From assembly GCA_017527625.1 (NCBI GenBank), contig JAFXPV010000076.1, forward strand, positions 1 through 5,969: 5,969 bases of DNA, written 5' to 3'. Under the pieces are notes generated by a model. That model was not told the DNA's origin and did no database searches. It saw only the letters and a program-made list of their open reading frames with translations. Source of the stretch: Bacteroidales bacterium (GTDB taxonomy: Bacteria > Bacteroidota > Bacteroidia > Bacteroidales > UBA932). How positions within the stretch are numbered: position 1 is the stretch's first letter; each line of letters opens with the position of its first letter. A program made the position numbers and the translations under genes. Below, in pieces: positions 1-5,528 of this stretch.

Positions 1-78
1 ATGAACAGCCTCTTCAAATACCTCATCAAGCAGGCTGTGGTCCGCTACTACAACGGAGTTGAATATATCAACCAGTAA
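1..78 (+). CDS. C-terminal end of an unidentified protein (partial)
   Basis: Frame 1 is open from the window edge to a TAA at 76-78 and encodes 25 residues ending in RYYNGVEYINQ. Frames 2 and 3 hit stops early (frame 2 at once, frame 3 near 58), so frame 1 is the best candidate for the tail of a gene that begins upstream. The ATG at position 1 is probably an internal methionine. Nothing in so short a tail identifies a family. The intergenic stretch and promoter-like motif that follow fit a gene end here. It could also be non-coding. Confidence 0.5.
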   Translation: MNSLFKYLIKQAVVRYYNGVEYINQ

Positions 79-114
79 TTGCACAATTTCTTCCCTTCGC
101 CCTTAACTTTTTGC

Positions 115-122
115 CACTTTTG
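115..122 (+). promoter_or_regulatory. Possible Bacteroidota -7 element for the sigma-factor operon
   Basis: CACTTTTG matches the Bacteroidota primary-sigma -7 consensus TAnnTTTG at all fixed positions except the first T. It lies 18 nt before the ATG at 141, which would give a leader of roughly 12 nt. A convincing -33 TTTG is not visible at the usual 19-21 nt spacing; only TTCC at 91-94 sits there. The call rests mainly on one half of the promoter. Confidence 0.4.
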
Positions 123-140
123 CGTCTATAAGGGTGAAGA

Positions 141-632
141 ATGGATAAAACATTAGATATCGAACTTGCCGCAGTGCGGCCCAAAGTCCTTGGCCTGGCC
201 CGGAAGTTTATCCGGGCTTCCGGCCTTGGAGTTGCAGCGGAGGATATCGCCCAGGAGGCGCTGGTCCGTCTGTGGACTGCAAAGCAGGATGGGGCTGATA
301 TACGCAATGTAGAGGCTTGGGCCGTCACAGTCACCAAAAACCTCTGCGTGTCTCATCTGCGCAAGGCTGCCGGCAGGGCAGTCACTTCGATCCCCGAAAC
401 CATTTCTTCGCAAGACACCGCTTCTGCTGCCATCGATGCTGAAGACAGCCGGCGTATCGTGGCCGCGGCATTGCGGCAGATTCCGGAAGGCACCCGGCAG
501 CTGCTGCAGTTGCGAACGGCTGGTATGAGCCTGGACGAGATTGCCGCTGTTACCGGAAGGTCCAAAGGCAGTGTGAAAAGCTCCATATCGGCAGCCAGGA
601 AGCAGATTGTAAAAGCATTAAATGAAGTATGA
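141..632 (+). CDS. ECF-type RNA polymerase sigma factor
   Basis: This 163-residue protein has the size and two-domain layout of ECF sigma factors, which direct core RNA polymerase to a small set of promoters. The sigma2 domain covers about residues 7-76. It includes the region 2.2 helix EDIAQEALVRLW (34-45) and the region 2.3/2.4 segment VEAWAVTVTKNLCVSHLRK (57-75), where the -10 element would be melted and read. A linker rich in Ala/Ser (about 78-104) leads to sigma4 (about 105-160), which contains IPEGTRQLLQLR and the helix-turn-helix MSLDEIAAVTGRSKGSVKS (129-147) that would read the -35 element. The start at 141 is preceded by AGGGTGAAGA, an acceptable purine-rich ribosome site. The stop overlaps the next gene's start (ATGA), so the two are probably translationally coupled. 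That next gene is a probable anti-sigma factor, so activity is likely held in check post-translationally. The target promoters and inducing signal cannot be read from the sequence. Confidence 0.93.
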   Translation: MDKTLDIELAAVRPKVLGLARKFIRASGLGVAAEDIAQEALVRLWTAKQDGADIRNVEAWAVTVTKNLCVSHLRKAAGRAVTSIPETISSQDTASAAIDAEDSRRIVAAALRQIPEGTRQLLQLRTAGMSLDEIAAVTGRSKGSVKSSISAARKQIVKALNEV

Positions 633-1114
633 TGGATAGCAAAGACTTGATTCAGAAATACCTGGAGGCAGAGACCTCCGTGGCTCAGGAGCGCGAGCTT
701 GCGAAAGCCGACAAGACTGTTGCCGCGCTCTCAGAATCTCTTGCCATTGAGCCACTTTCTCCGCTTCCCGATGCCACCGGCGAGTTTGACAGCATTGTCC
801 GTGAGGCGCACATACGGACTGTCCGTCGCAGTGCCTTTGTCTTCTCCGGCATAGCCGCCTTGCTGGCTGTTGTGCTATTGCTGACAAAAAAGCCCGAGAC
901 TGGCATTCCCTCCCAGCCAGATTCATTGGAGATGATCCAACAACTGCAGCTCATTTCCAAGCTGGACCCTGCAGCTGCGGACAGCTACGAATTCAAGCCT
1001 GTAGGTGACGGATTCATTATGACCGCCCGTTTCGAGGATGGGACCACCGCTTCGTTCCTTCTCACCCCGATGGACGGCGGCAATTCATTTCATCTAGTTG
1101 CGTTCAACAAGTAA
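629..1114 (+). CDS. Probable one-pass membrane anti-sigma factor
   Basis: This 161-residue protein is encoded directly after the ECF sigma gene with a 4-nt ATGA overlap. Two ATGs lie side by side (629 and 632), and the first gives the overlap. The N-terminal 65 or so residues are charged and helical (DLIQKYLEAETSVAQERELAK), a pattern seen in short Bacteroidota anti-sigma-like proteins. A single hydrophobic helix follows (about residues 69-86), with RTVRR before it and KK after it. The remaining 75 or so residues would be periplasmic and end in a beta-rich stretch, YEFKPVGDGFIMTARFEDG. The inferred role is to hold the sigma factor at the membrane and release it on an envelope signal. There is no HxxxCxxC zinc motif and no recognisable FecR domain, so the assignment rests on position, size and topology more than on a family signature. 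It could be a membrane protein of other function. Confidence 0.7.
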   Translation: MMDSKDLIQKYLEAETSVAQERELAKADKTVAALSESLAIEPLSPLPDATGEFDSIVREAHIRTVRRSAFVFSGIAALLAVVLLLTKKPETGIPSQPDSLEMIQQLQLISKLDPAAADSYEFKPVGDGFIMTARFEDGTTASFLLTPMDGGNSFHLVAFNK

Positions 1115-1127
1115 AAACAGTAATAAT

Positions 1128-1667
1128 ATGAAAAAGTACATCATCGCTATTGCACTCTGCTTCGCCTGCTTCACTCTTTCGGCCCAGCAGACAATCTATG
1201 TCATCGACAACGTCACCGTCAAGAACTTCGACGGCTCCCAGCTCCAGGGGAAGACCATCAAGGATTATCAGATATCCACCCAGGGCAGCGGCAAGAAAGC
1301 TGTCACCGTGCATTCCATCACCACCGGACCGTCGACCCTGATGATGTCTATCTCTCCTGTCGGCGAATCCGTCGAAACCCCAAAAATCATCCGTATAGGT
1401 GAATCTGCCAAAATTTCTGAAGGAGCCGTAGAAAATGACTTGCCCCAGGCCAAAGTCACTATCCGCAGCTACTCCACCCTTACTTCAGATAAGGACCCGG
1501 TTATCATAATCGACGGAAAAAGGTACGAAAACTCCTCTGCCCTCAAGGATTTAGACCCGCAGCAGATCAAAAGCATTACCGTGTTGAAGAACGAAGCGAG
1601 CCTGAAGGAATACGACGCTCCCAATGGCGTCATCGTCGTAGAGCTCAAGGATCCTGCCGCTGAGTAG
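1128..1667 (+). CDS. Small secreted protein with TonB-plug-like C-terminal module
   Basis: This 179-residue protein starts with a typical signal peptide, MKKYIIAIALCFACFTLSA, with likely signal peptidase I cleavage before QQ (residues 19-20). No good lipobox is visible. I chose the ATG at 1128 over an in-frame ATG at 1098 because the earlier start would overlap the preceding gene and put ten polar residues ahead of the signal peptide. Residues 124-174 read VIIIDGKRYEN...DLDPQQIKSITVLKNEASLKEY...NGVIVVELKD. This is the pattern of the plug domain of SusC/TonB-dependent receptors and of small Bacteroidota envelope proteins that carry the same fold without a barrel. There is no barrel here, so it cannot itself be a transporter. 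It lies 13 nt after the anti-sigma gene, with an A-rich start region and no Shine-Dalgarno, and is probably co-transcribed. It may be a periplasmic partner or target of the sigma/anti-sigma pair; the function is unknown. Confidence 0.85.
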   Translation: MKKYIIAIALCFACFTLSAQQTIYVIDNVTVKNFDGSQLQGKTIKDYQISTQGSGKKAVTVHSITTGPSTLMMSISPVGESVETPKIIRIGESAKISEGAVENDLPQAKVTIRSYSTLTSDKDPVIIIDGKRYENSSALKDLDPQQIKSITVLKNEASLKEYDAPNGVIVVELKDPAAE

Positions 1668-1690
1668 CGATTCCCTCACTATCCACTCTG

Positions 1691-1737
1691 AGTGCTCCCG
1701 CCGTCCCGAAAATCCGGACGGCGGGAGCACTTGTGTT
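1691..1737 (+). terminator. GC-rich hairpin terminator of the sigma-factor operon
   Basis: AGTGCTCCCGCCGTCC (1691-1706) and GGACGGCGGGAGCACT (1716-1731) are perfect inverted repeats of 16 bp separated by 9 nt (CGAAAATCC). The hairpin begins 23 nt after the stop codon of the secreted-protein gene and is followed by a T-rich but interrupted tract, TTGTGTT. The stem strength and its place between two operons support a Rho-independent terminator that isolates the downstream efflux operon from read-through. The imperfect U-tract is the weak point. Confidence 0.8.
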
Positions 1738-1770
1738 CGCGATGCAAGGGGTGGGCGGCAAGAGTGGTGA

Positions 1771-1815
1771 GTGTAAAGCAGAAAGTGTAAAGGCTGACTG
1801 TAAACTTTACACTTT
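1771..1815 (+). promoter_or_regulatory. TGTAAA half-site cluster: candidate upstream activator sites
   Basis: Three same-strand TGTAAA half-sites occur at 1772-1777, 1786-1791 and 1799-1804, spaced 14 and 13 bp. The third pairs with TTTACA at 1806-1811 to form the perfect palindrome TGTAAA-C-TTTACA. In a longer form, AAAGTGTAAAG (1782-1792) is inverted as CTTTACACTTT (1805-1815). Relative to the sigma-54 start predicted near 1894, the sites fall at about -122 to -83, where NtrC-family activators usually bind. The inferred role is an enhancer for such an activator. The 11-bp inverted repeat could instead form an RNA hairpin followed by TT, but no transcript is expected to cross it beyond the terminator just upstream. 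Confidence 0.6.
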
Positions 1816-1867
1816 TTGGAGGATTTGGTGTGGAGAAAACCCCTGAAAACCAGATGGTTGGGAAATG

Positions 1868-1883
1868 TGGCACGGGTGGTGCT
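1868..1883 (+). promoter_or_regulatory. Sigma-54 (-24/-12) promoter of the efflux operon
   Basis: TGGCACG-GGTG-GTGCT matches the sigma-54 consensus TGGCACG-N4-TTGCW at 11 of 12 defined positions; the one mismatch is the first T of the -12 block. The invariant GG (1869-1870) and GC (1881-1882) have the correct spacing. Transcription would start near 1894, leaving a leader of about 25 nt before the ATG at 1919. No TAnnTTTG-type primary-sigma promoter is visible between 1740 and 1918. Sigma-54 promoters require an ATP-dependent activator bound upstream, and a cluster of repeated half-sites lies where one would bind. The activator gene is not in this window. Confidence 0.75.
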
Positions 1884-1903
1884 CTTCAGTCGGGCAAGAA
1901 TAT

Positions 1904-1914
1904 AAAGTGTAAAG
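1904..1914 (+). repeat. Downstream copy of the AAAGTGTAAAG repeat in the leader
   Basis: AAAGTGTAAAG is an exact 11-bp direct copy of 1782-1792. The GTGTAAAGCA at 1907-1916 also repeats 1771-1780. It falls inside the predicted 25-nt leader, ending 4 nt before the ATG at 1919. It could be a second binding site for the regulator that binds the upstream cluster, possibly for feedback repression. As a single half-site it could also be incidental. Confidence 0.45.
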
Positions 1915-1918
1915 CACA

Positions 1919-3175
1919 ATGGATAAGATCATCGAGAAGAAAACTGGCTGGCGGGTGGCATTCACCAAGAAGGCCCTGCCGTGGTGGCTTGGAGCGCTGC
2001 TGGCCGCATTCATCATCTATCTGATAGCAAGGCCCAATGCCAAGACGTTGAGGGTGGACAAAGAGACCGTCACCATCTCCAGCGCCGTGAAGGGCGAGTT
2101 CAACGACTATATCCGCATCAGCGGCCGTGTGCAGCCGATGACCACCGTCCAGCTGAGTCCGCAGGAGGGCGGCATCGTGGAGAAGATCCTCATCGAAGAG
2201 GGCTCGCCCGTAAAGGCCGGCGATGCAATCCTTGTGCTGGCAAACGACAATCTGGACCTCTCGATTCTGAATTCTGAAGCTGAGTTGGCCGAGAAGGAGA
2301 ACATCCTGCGCAACACCCAGATCCAGATGGAGCAGCAGAAACTGGATGTGCGCCAGAACGAGTTGGAGTTCGGCATCCAGGTGGAGCGGCTCAAGCGCGC
2401 CTATGAGCAGCAGAAGGCCCTCTATGAAGACAAGCTCATCGCAAAGGAAGAGTATCTGAAGGCTGAGGAAGATTATGAGCTTGCCCGCCAGAAATATGCC
2501 CTTATCCGCGAACGCTCGAAGCAGGACAGCCTCTACCGCGGCACGCAGATCGACCGTATGGAAGAGAGCCTCGACAATATGCTGCTCAATATGCAGATGA
2601 TCCGCCGCCGCAAGAGCAACCTTATCGTGAAGGCCCCCATCGACGGCGAACTCGGCCTGCTGGACGTCGTACTCGGCCAGAGCATAGCCAGCGGCACCAA
2701 GATAGGCCAGGTCAATTCAGTCGGAACATATAAGGTTGAAGCGCAGATCGACGAGCATTACATCGACCGCGTCGTCGCAGGCCTCGAAGCTACTTTCGAG
2801 CGTCAGGGCGAGACCTATGCCACCAGCATCCGCAAGGTCTATCCGGAGGTGCGCGACGGCAAGTTCCAGGCTGACTTCAAGTTCGAGGAGCAGCAGCCCG
2901 ACAACATCCGCGCCGGCCAGACCTACTACCTTAACCTCCAGCTCGGCCAGCCCGAAGAGGCTGTCATCATCCCCCGCGGCACTTTCTACCAGAAGACCGG
3001 CGGAAAATGGATATACGTGGTTAACAAGGAAGGCACCAAAGCCGTCAAGAGAGAGATACGCATCGGCCGCCAGAACCCGCAGTACTACGAAGTCCTGGAA
3101 GGTCTGGAACCCGGCGAGAAGGTGATTACCTCCGGATATGATACATACGGTGATTCAGATGTGCTGGTATTCTAA
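1919..3175 (+). CDS. HlyD/MacA-like periplasmic adaptor (membrane fusion protein)
   Basis: This 418-residue protein would link an inner-membrane ABC transporter to an outer-membrane channel. A short positively charged cytoplasmic N-terminus (MDKIIEKKTGWRVAFTKK) precedes one membrane helix (about 20-37). The first half of the biotinyl-lipoyl-like domain is at about 66-110 (VQLSPQEGGIVEKILIEEGSPVKAGD). A long Glu/Gln/Lys/Arg-rich helical hairpin spans about 113-232, and the second lipoyl half is at 235-265 (LIVKAPIDGELGLLDVVLGQ). A beta-barrel region (about 266-345) and a membrane-proximal domain (346-418, containing VIIPRGTFYQ and LEGLEPGEKVITSGYD) complete the family's usual order. The length is normal. 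It is the first gene of the operon and starts 35 nt after the -12 element of a sigma-54-like promoter. No Shine-Dalgarno is visible. The permease begins 3 nt after its stop, implying coupled expression. The substrate cannot be deduced; peptides, lipids and drugs are all handled by relatives. Confidence 0.93.
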   Translation: MDKIIEKKTGWRVAFTKKALPWWLGALLAAFIIYLIARPNAKTLRVDKETVTISSAVKGEFNDYIRISGRVQPMTTVQLSPQEGGIVEKILIEEGSPVKAGDAILVLANDNLDLSILNSEAELAEKENILRNTQIQMEQQKLDVRQNELEFGIQVERLKRAYEQQKALYEDKLIAKEEYLKAEEDYELARQKYALIRERSKQDSLYRGTQIDRMEESLDNMLLNMQMIRRRKSNLIVKAPIDGELGLLDVVLGQSIASGTKIGQVNSVGTYKVEAQIDEHYIDRVVAGLEATFERQGETYATSIRKVYPEVRDGKFQADFKFEEQQPDNIRAGQTYYLNLQLGQPEEAVIIPRGTFYQKTGGKWIYVVNKEGTKAVKREIRIGRQNPQYYEVLEGLEPGEKVITSGYDTYGDSDVLVF

Positions 3176-3178
3176 GCG

Positions 3179-5506
3179 ATGAAAAGTTTTTGGAATTTTC
3201 TCAAGAAGAACAAGCTGTACGGGGCCATCAACATCTTGGGCCTCACGGTCTCGATGGCCTTCGTGCTCCTGCTGGCGGCATATGTCCAGCGGCAGCTGTC
3301 CACGGACTCCTTCCAGGAGAATGCCGACCGGATATTTGTCGTTGCCAACGAGCACAGTCTTACGATGGGTTATTGGCTGGACAAGCATCTGAAGAACAAT
3401 TTCCCTGAGATCGAGAAGGGATGCTGCGTCGCCAATATGGCTTCGGCCGCGCCTTTCCATATCGACGGGGCCGGCGGAGAACTGGTATATGGACAGATGA
3501 TGTCGGCCGACAGCACGTTCTTCGACATCTTCAGCTATGAACTGGCCGCCGGAAACAAGGCCGACTGGCACCTTTCCTGGGACCGTTGTATGATCAGCGA
3601 AGAATTCGCAAACGCCCATTTCGGCGACAAGGACCCGATCGGGAGGCAGCTGTTTTCCGAGGGTGGAGAGGCCAATCTGACCATCTGCGGCGTCCTGAAG
3701 GATTTCGGCAACTCCGTTCTCAAGACGCCGGATGTGCTGGTCCGCGGCGAGATGATGCCGAAAAACAATTCTGCGCACGATGAGTATATGAGCAATGCGG
3801 GAGCCGGGACCTGTTTTGTGATGACATACCCGGGCGCCGACCTTGGGGCCAAGAAAGGGGAGCTGCTGAATTGGCTGGAAGAGAATTTCTGGATTTATAA
3901 GAGCAACTGTGACCAGGTCCGCCTCATACCGTTGAGAGATTTGTATTTCCTCGATGAAGGCAATCTCGACTGGAATGGAACCGTTCAAATCGGCAACCGG
4001 GATTTCGTGAACCTACTGCTGGCGATGTGCCTGCTGCTGCTGGCCTTCGCAGTACTCAACTATATCAATATGACCACAGCCCTGACTGGCTTCCGTGCCA
4101 AAGAGATGGCCACCCGCAGGCTCGTTGGAGCCGATAAACGGGGTATTTTCCTGAAAGTCATTGCCGAGAGCACCATCATCTGCGGCATCTCGATGCTGCT
4201 GGCCATCCTGCTGGCAGAGGCGCTTTCTCCGCAGGCATCCCGTCTTCTGGAATATCAGGTGTCAATTTTCAAGGCGGTGACCCCGGTTAATGTGTTGCTG
4301 GTGCTGGCCTTCATCGTTGTGCTCGGCATTTTGGCCGGCATCGTTCCTGCCTTGCTCATCCAGCGTGCACAGCCTATCGAGATCGTCAGGGGGACGCTGC
4401 GGCTCAAGACGAAAACCGTCTACAGCAAGGTCATCATCGTCCTGCAGAATGTGGTTGCAGTTGTGATGCTGGTGAGCGCCCTGACGATGGGTCTCCAGAT
4501 CCGTCATATGATAACGGCCGACCTGGGATACAACACTAAAGACATACTTGTCATCGAAAATGACTTCGGACAGAGCGGCCAGCTCCGCCCGCTGCTGGAC
4601 CGGCTGAGAGCGGAAACCTGCGTGGAGGAAGTGGGGCAGGGCAACGGCATTCCGTTGGAGGGAACGAATAATATCACTATGGAAGTCGGCACCGACAACT
4701 GGGTGTCATTCCAGCAGATCCAGGGAGACGACCAGTATTTCCAGATCCTTGGGCTGAAGGAAAAGCAGGACAATCACCAGCGAGCCTGGTGGCTCAATGA
4801 ATACGCCTTCAAGCTGATAGGCATCGATGAGTCGGAGACGGAATATGTGACTTCAGCGGACGGCAGTTTCCCCATCGGCGGCGTTTACTACGATTTCAAG
4901 GTGCGTCCGCTCGAATCGGCCCAAAGCGCGGCAATGATCTACAACTGGAAAGAAAGCCCGGACGACAATTTCCCCTGGGTGCTGGTGGTCAAGACCAATG
5001 GAGACAAGAATGTCGCCCGCAAGAAAGTTGAGGCCATTGTGGATGAAGTGTTCCCTGGCAGAATGTTCGCGGGGACTTATATTGAGGAGATGATAGAAGA
5101 AGGCTTCAAAGACGAAAGCCGAGTTCTGAACATCGTGCTCATCTTCACGCTGCTTTCCATCCTGGTGAGCGCCCTCGGCCTCTTCGCGATGAGCTCCTAC
5201 TATATGCAGCAGGAAATCCGCAGCGTATCTGTCAAAAAAGTCTTTGGAGCCGATTATTCCGGTGTGCTGAAGGAACTGGTGCTGTCCTTTATGAAGATGG
5301 TGGGAGTTGCCTTTGTCATCGGTGTTCCGATTGCCTGGTTCATTATGAACCGCTGGCTCTCGGGTTACGGCCACCGCATCGTCCTTCACTGGTGGATTTT
5401 CGCCCTGGCCGGCCTGGTGGTCGCCCTGATCGCCATCATTTCCGTCCTCTACCAGAGTATCAAAACCGCCCGGACCAATCCGGCCGAGGCGTTGAAGAAA
5501 GAATAG
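3179..5506 (+). CDS. ABC transporter permease, MacB/FtsX type
   Basis: This 775-residue inner-membrane protein has eight predicted membrane helices, at about residues 17-36, 276-298, 325-348, 370-394, 416-440, 650-675, 704-724 and 738-760. The pattern is two FtsX-type four-helix units, each with a large extracytoplasmic domain after its first helix (about 37-275 and 441-649, MacB_PCD-like). The cytoplasmic coupling segments after the second helix of each unit carry the family pattern RAKEMATRRLVGADKRGIF (308-324 region) and QEIRSVSVKKVFGADYSGVL (678-697). The C-terminus, KTARTNPAEALKKE, is the characteristic tail of these permeases. It has no nucleotide-binding domain, unlike E. coli MacB, so it depends on the separate ATPase encoded 22 nt downstream. 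MacB-like proteins act by mechanotransmission, moving substrates from the periplasm through a TolC-type channel instead of across the inner membrane. The first periplasmic domain has six cysteines (82, 83, 137, 170, 212, 244) and the second only one (481). Confidence 0.93.
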   Translation: MKSFWNFLKKNKLYGAINILGLTVSMAFVLLLAAYVQRQLSTDSFQENADRIFVVANEHSLTMGYWLDKHLKNNFPEIEKGCCVANMASAAPFHIDGAGGELVYGQMMSADSTFFDIFSYELAAGNKADWHLSWDRCMISEEFANAHFGDKDPIGRQLFSEGGEANLTICGVLKDFGNSVLKTPDVLVRGEMMPKNNSAHDEYMSNAGAGTCFVMTYPGADLGAKKGELLNWLEENFWIYKSNCDQVRLIPLRDLYFLDEGNLDWNGTVQIGNRDFVNLLLAMCLLLLAFAVLNYINMTTALTGFRAKEMATRRLVGADKRGIFLKVIAESTIICGISMLLAILLAEALSPQASRLLEYQVSIFKAVTPVNVLLVLAFIVVLGILAGIVPALLIQRAQPIEIVRGTLRLKTKTVYSKVIIVLQNVVAVVMLVSALTMGLQIRHMITADLGYNTKDILVIENDFGQSGQLRPLLDRLRAETCVEEVGQGNGIPLEGTNNITMEVGTDNWVSFQQIQGDDQYFQILGLKEKQDNHQRAWWLNEYAFKLIGIDESETEYVTSADGSFPIGGVYYDFKVRPLESAQSAAMIYNWKESPDDNFPWVLVVKTNGDKNVARKKVEAIVDEVFPGRMFAGTYIEEMIEEGFKDESRVLNIVLIFTLLSILVSALGLFAMSSYYMQQEIRSVSVKKVFGADYSGVLKELVLSFMKMVGVAFVIGVPIAWFIMNRWLSGYGHRIVLHWWIFALAGLVVALIAIISVLYQSIKTARTNPAEALKKE

Positions 5507-5528
5507 AAAAACAATAAAACATATAACA

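Noticed and set aside
607..616. TTGTAAAAGC near the end of the sigma gene as another TGTAAA regulatory site
   Set aside because: It lies within the sigma4 coding sequence, lacks the GTGTAAAG extension and has no partner half-site, so it is consistent with chance.
1098..1127. Earlier in-frame ATG at 1098 for the secreted-protein gene
   Set aside because: It would overlap the anti-sigma gene by 17 nt and add a polar decapeptide ahead of a textbook signal peptide starting at 1128.
1782..1818. The AAAGTGTAAAG / CTTTACACTTT inverted repeat followed by TT as a second intrinsic terminator
   Set aside because: The stem is A/T-rich, a much stronger terminator lies just upstream, and the same sequence recurs as direct repeats. 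Binding sites explain the pattern better.
1901..1906. TATAAA as an enterobacterial-type -10 box before the adaptor gene
   Set aside because: Bacteroidota primary sigma does not use this consensus, no matching -33 TTTG is present, and the resulting leader would be only a few nucleotides.
1830..2024. 64-codon + strand open frame starting in the intergenic region and overlapping the adaptor start
   Set aside because: It has no domain pattern, spans the sigma-54 promoter and regulatory repeat, and overlaps the well-supported adaptor frame.
3155..3988. Long antisense open frame (277 codons, - strand) opposite the permease gene
   Set aside because: It lies wholly over a strongly supported permease frame, has no recognisable domain and reads as a low-complexity charged/His-rich product. 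It is explained by GC-rich codon use on the sense strand.
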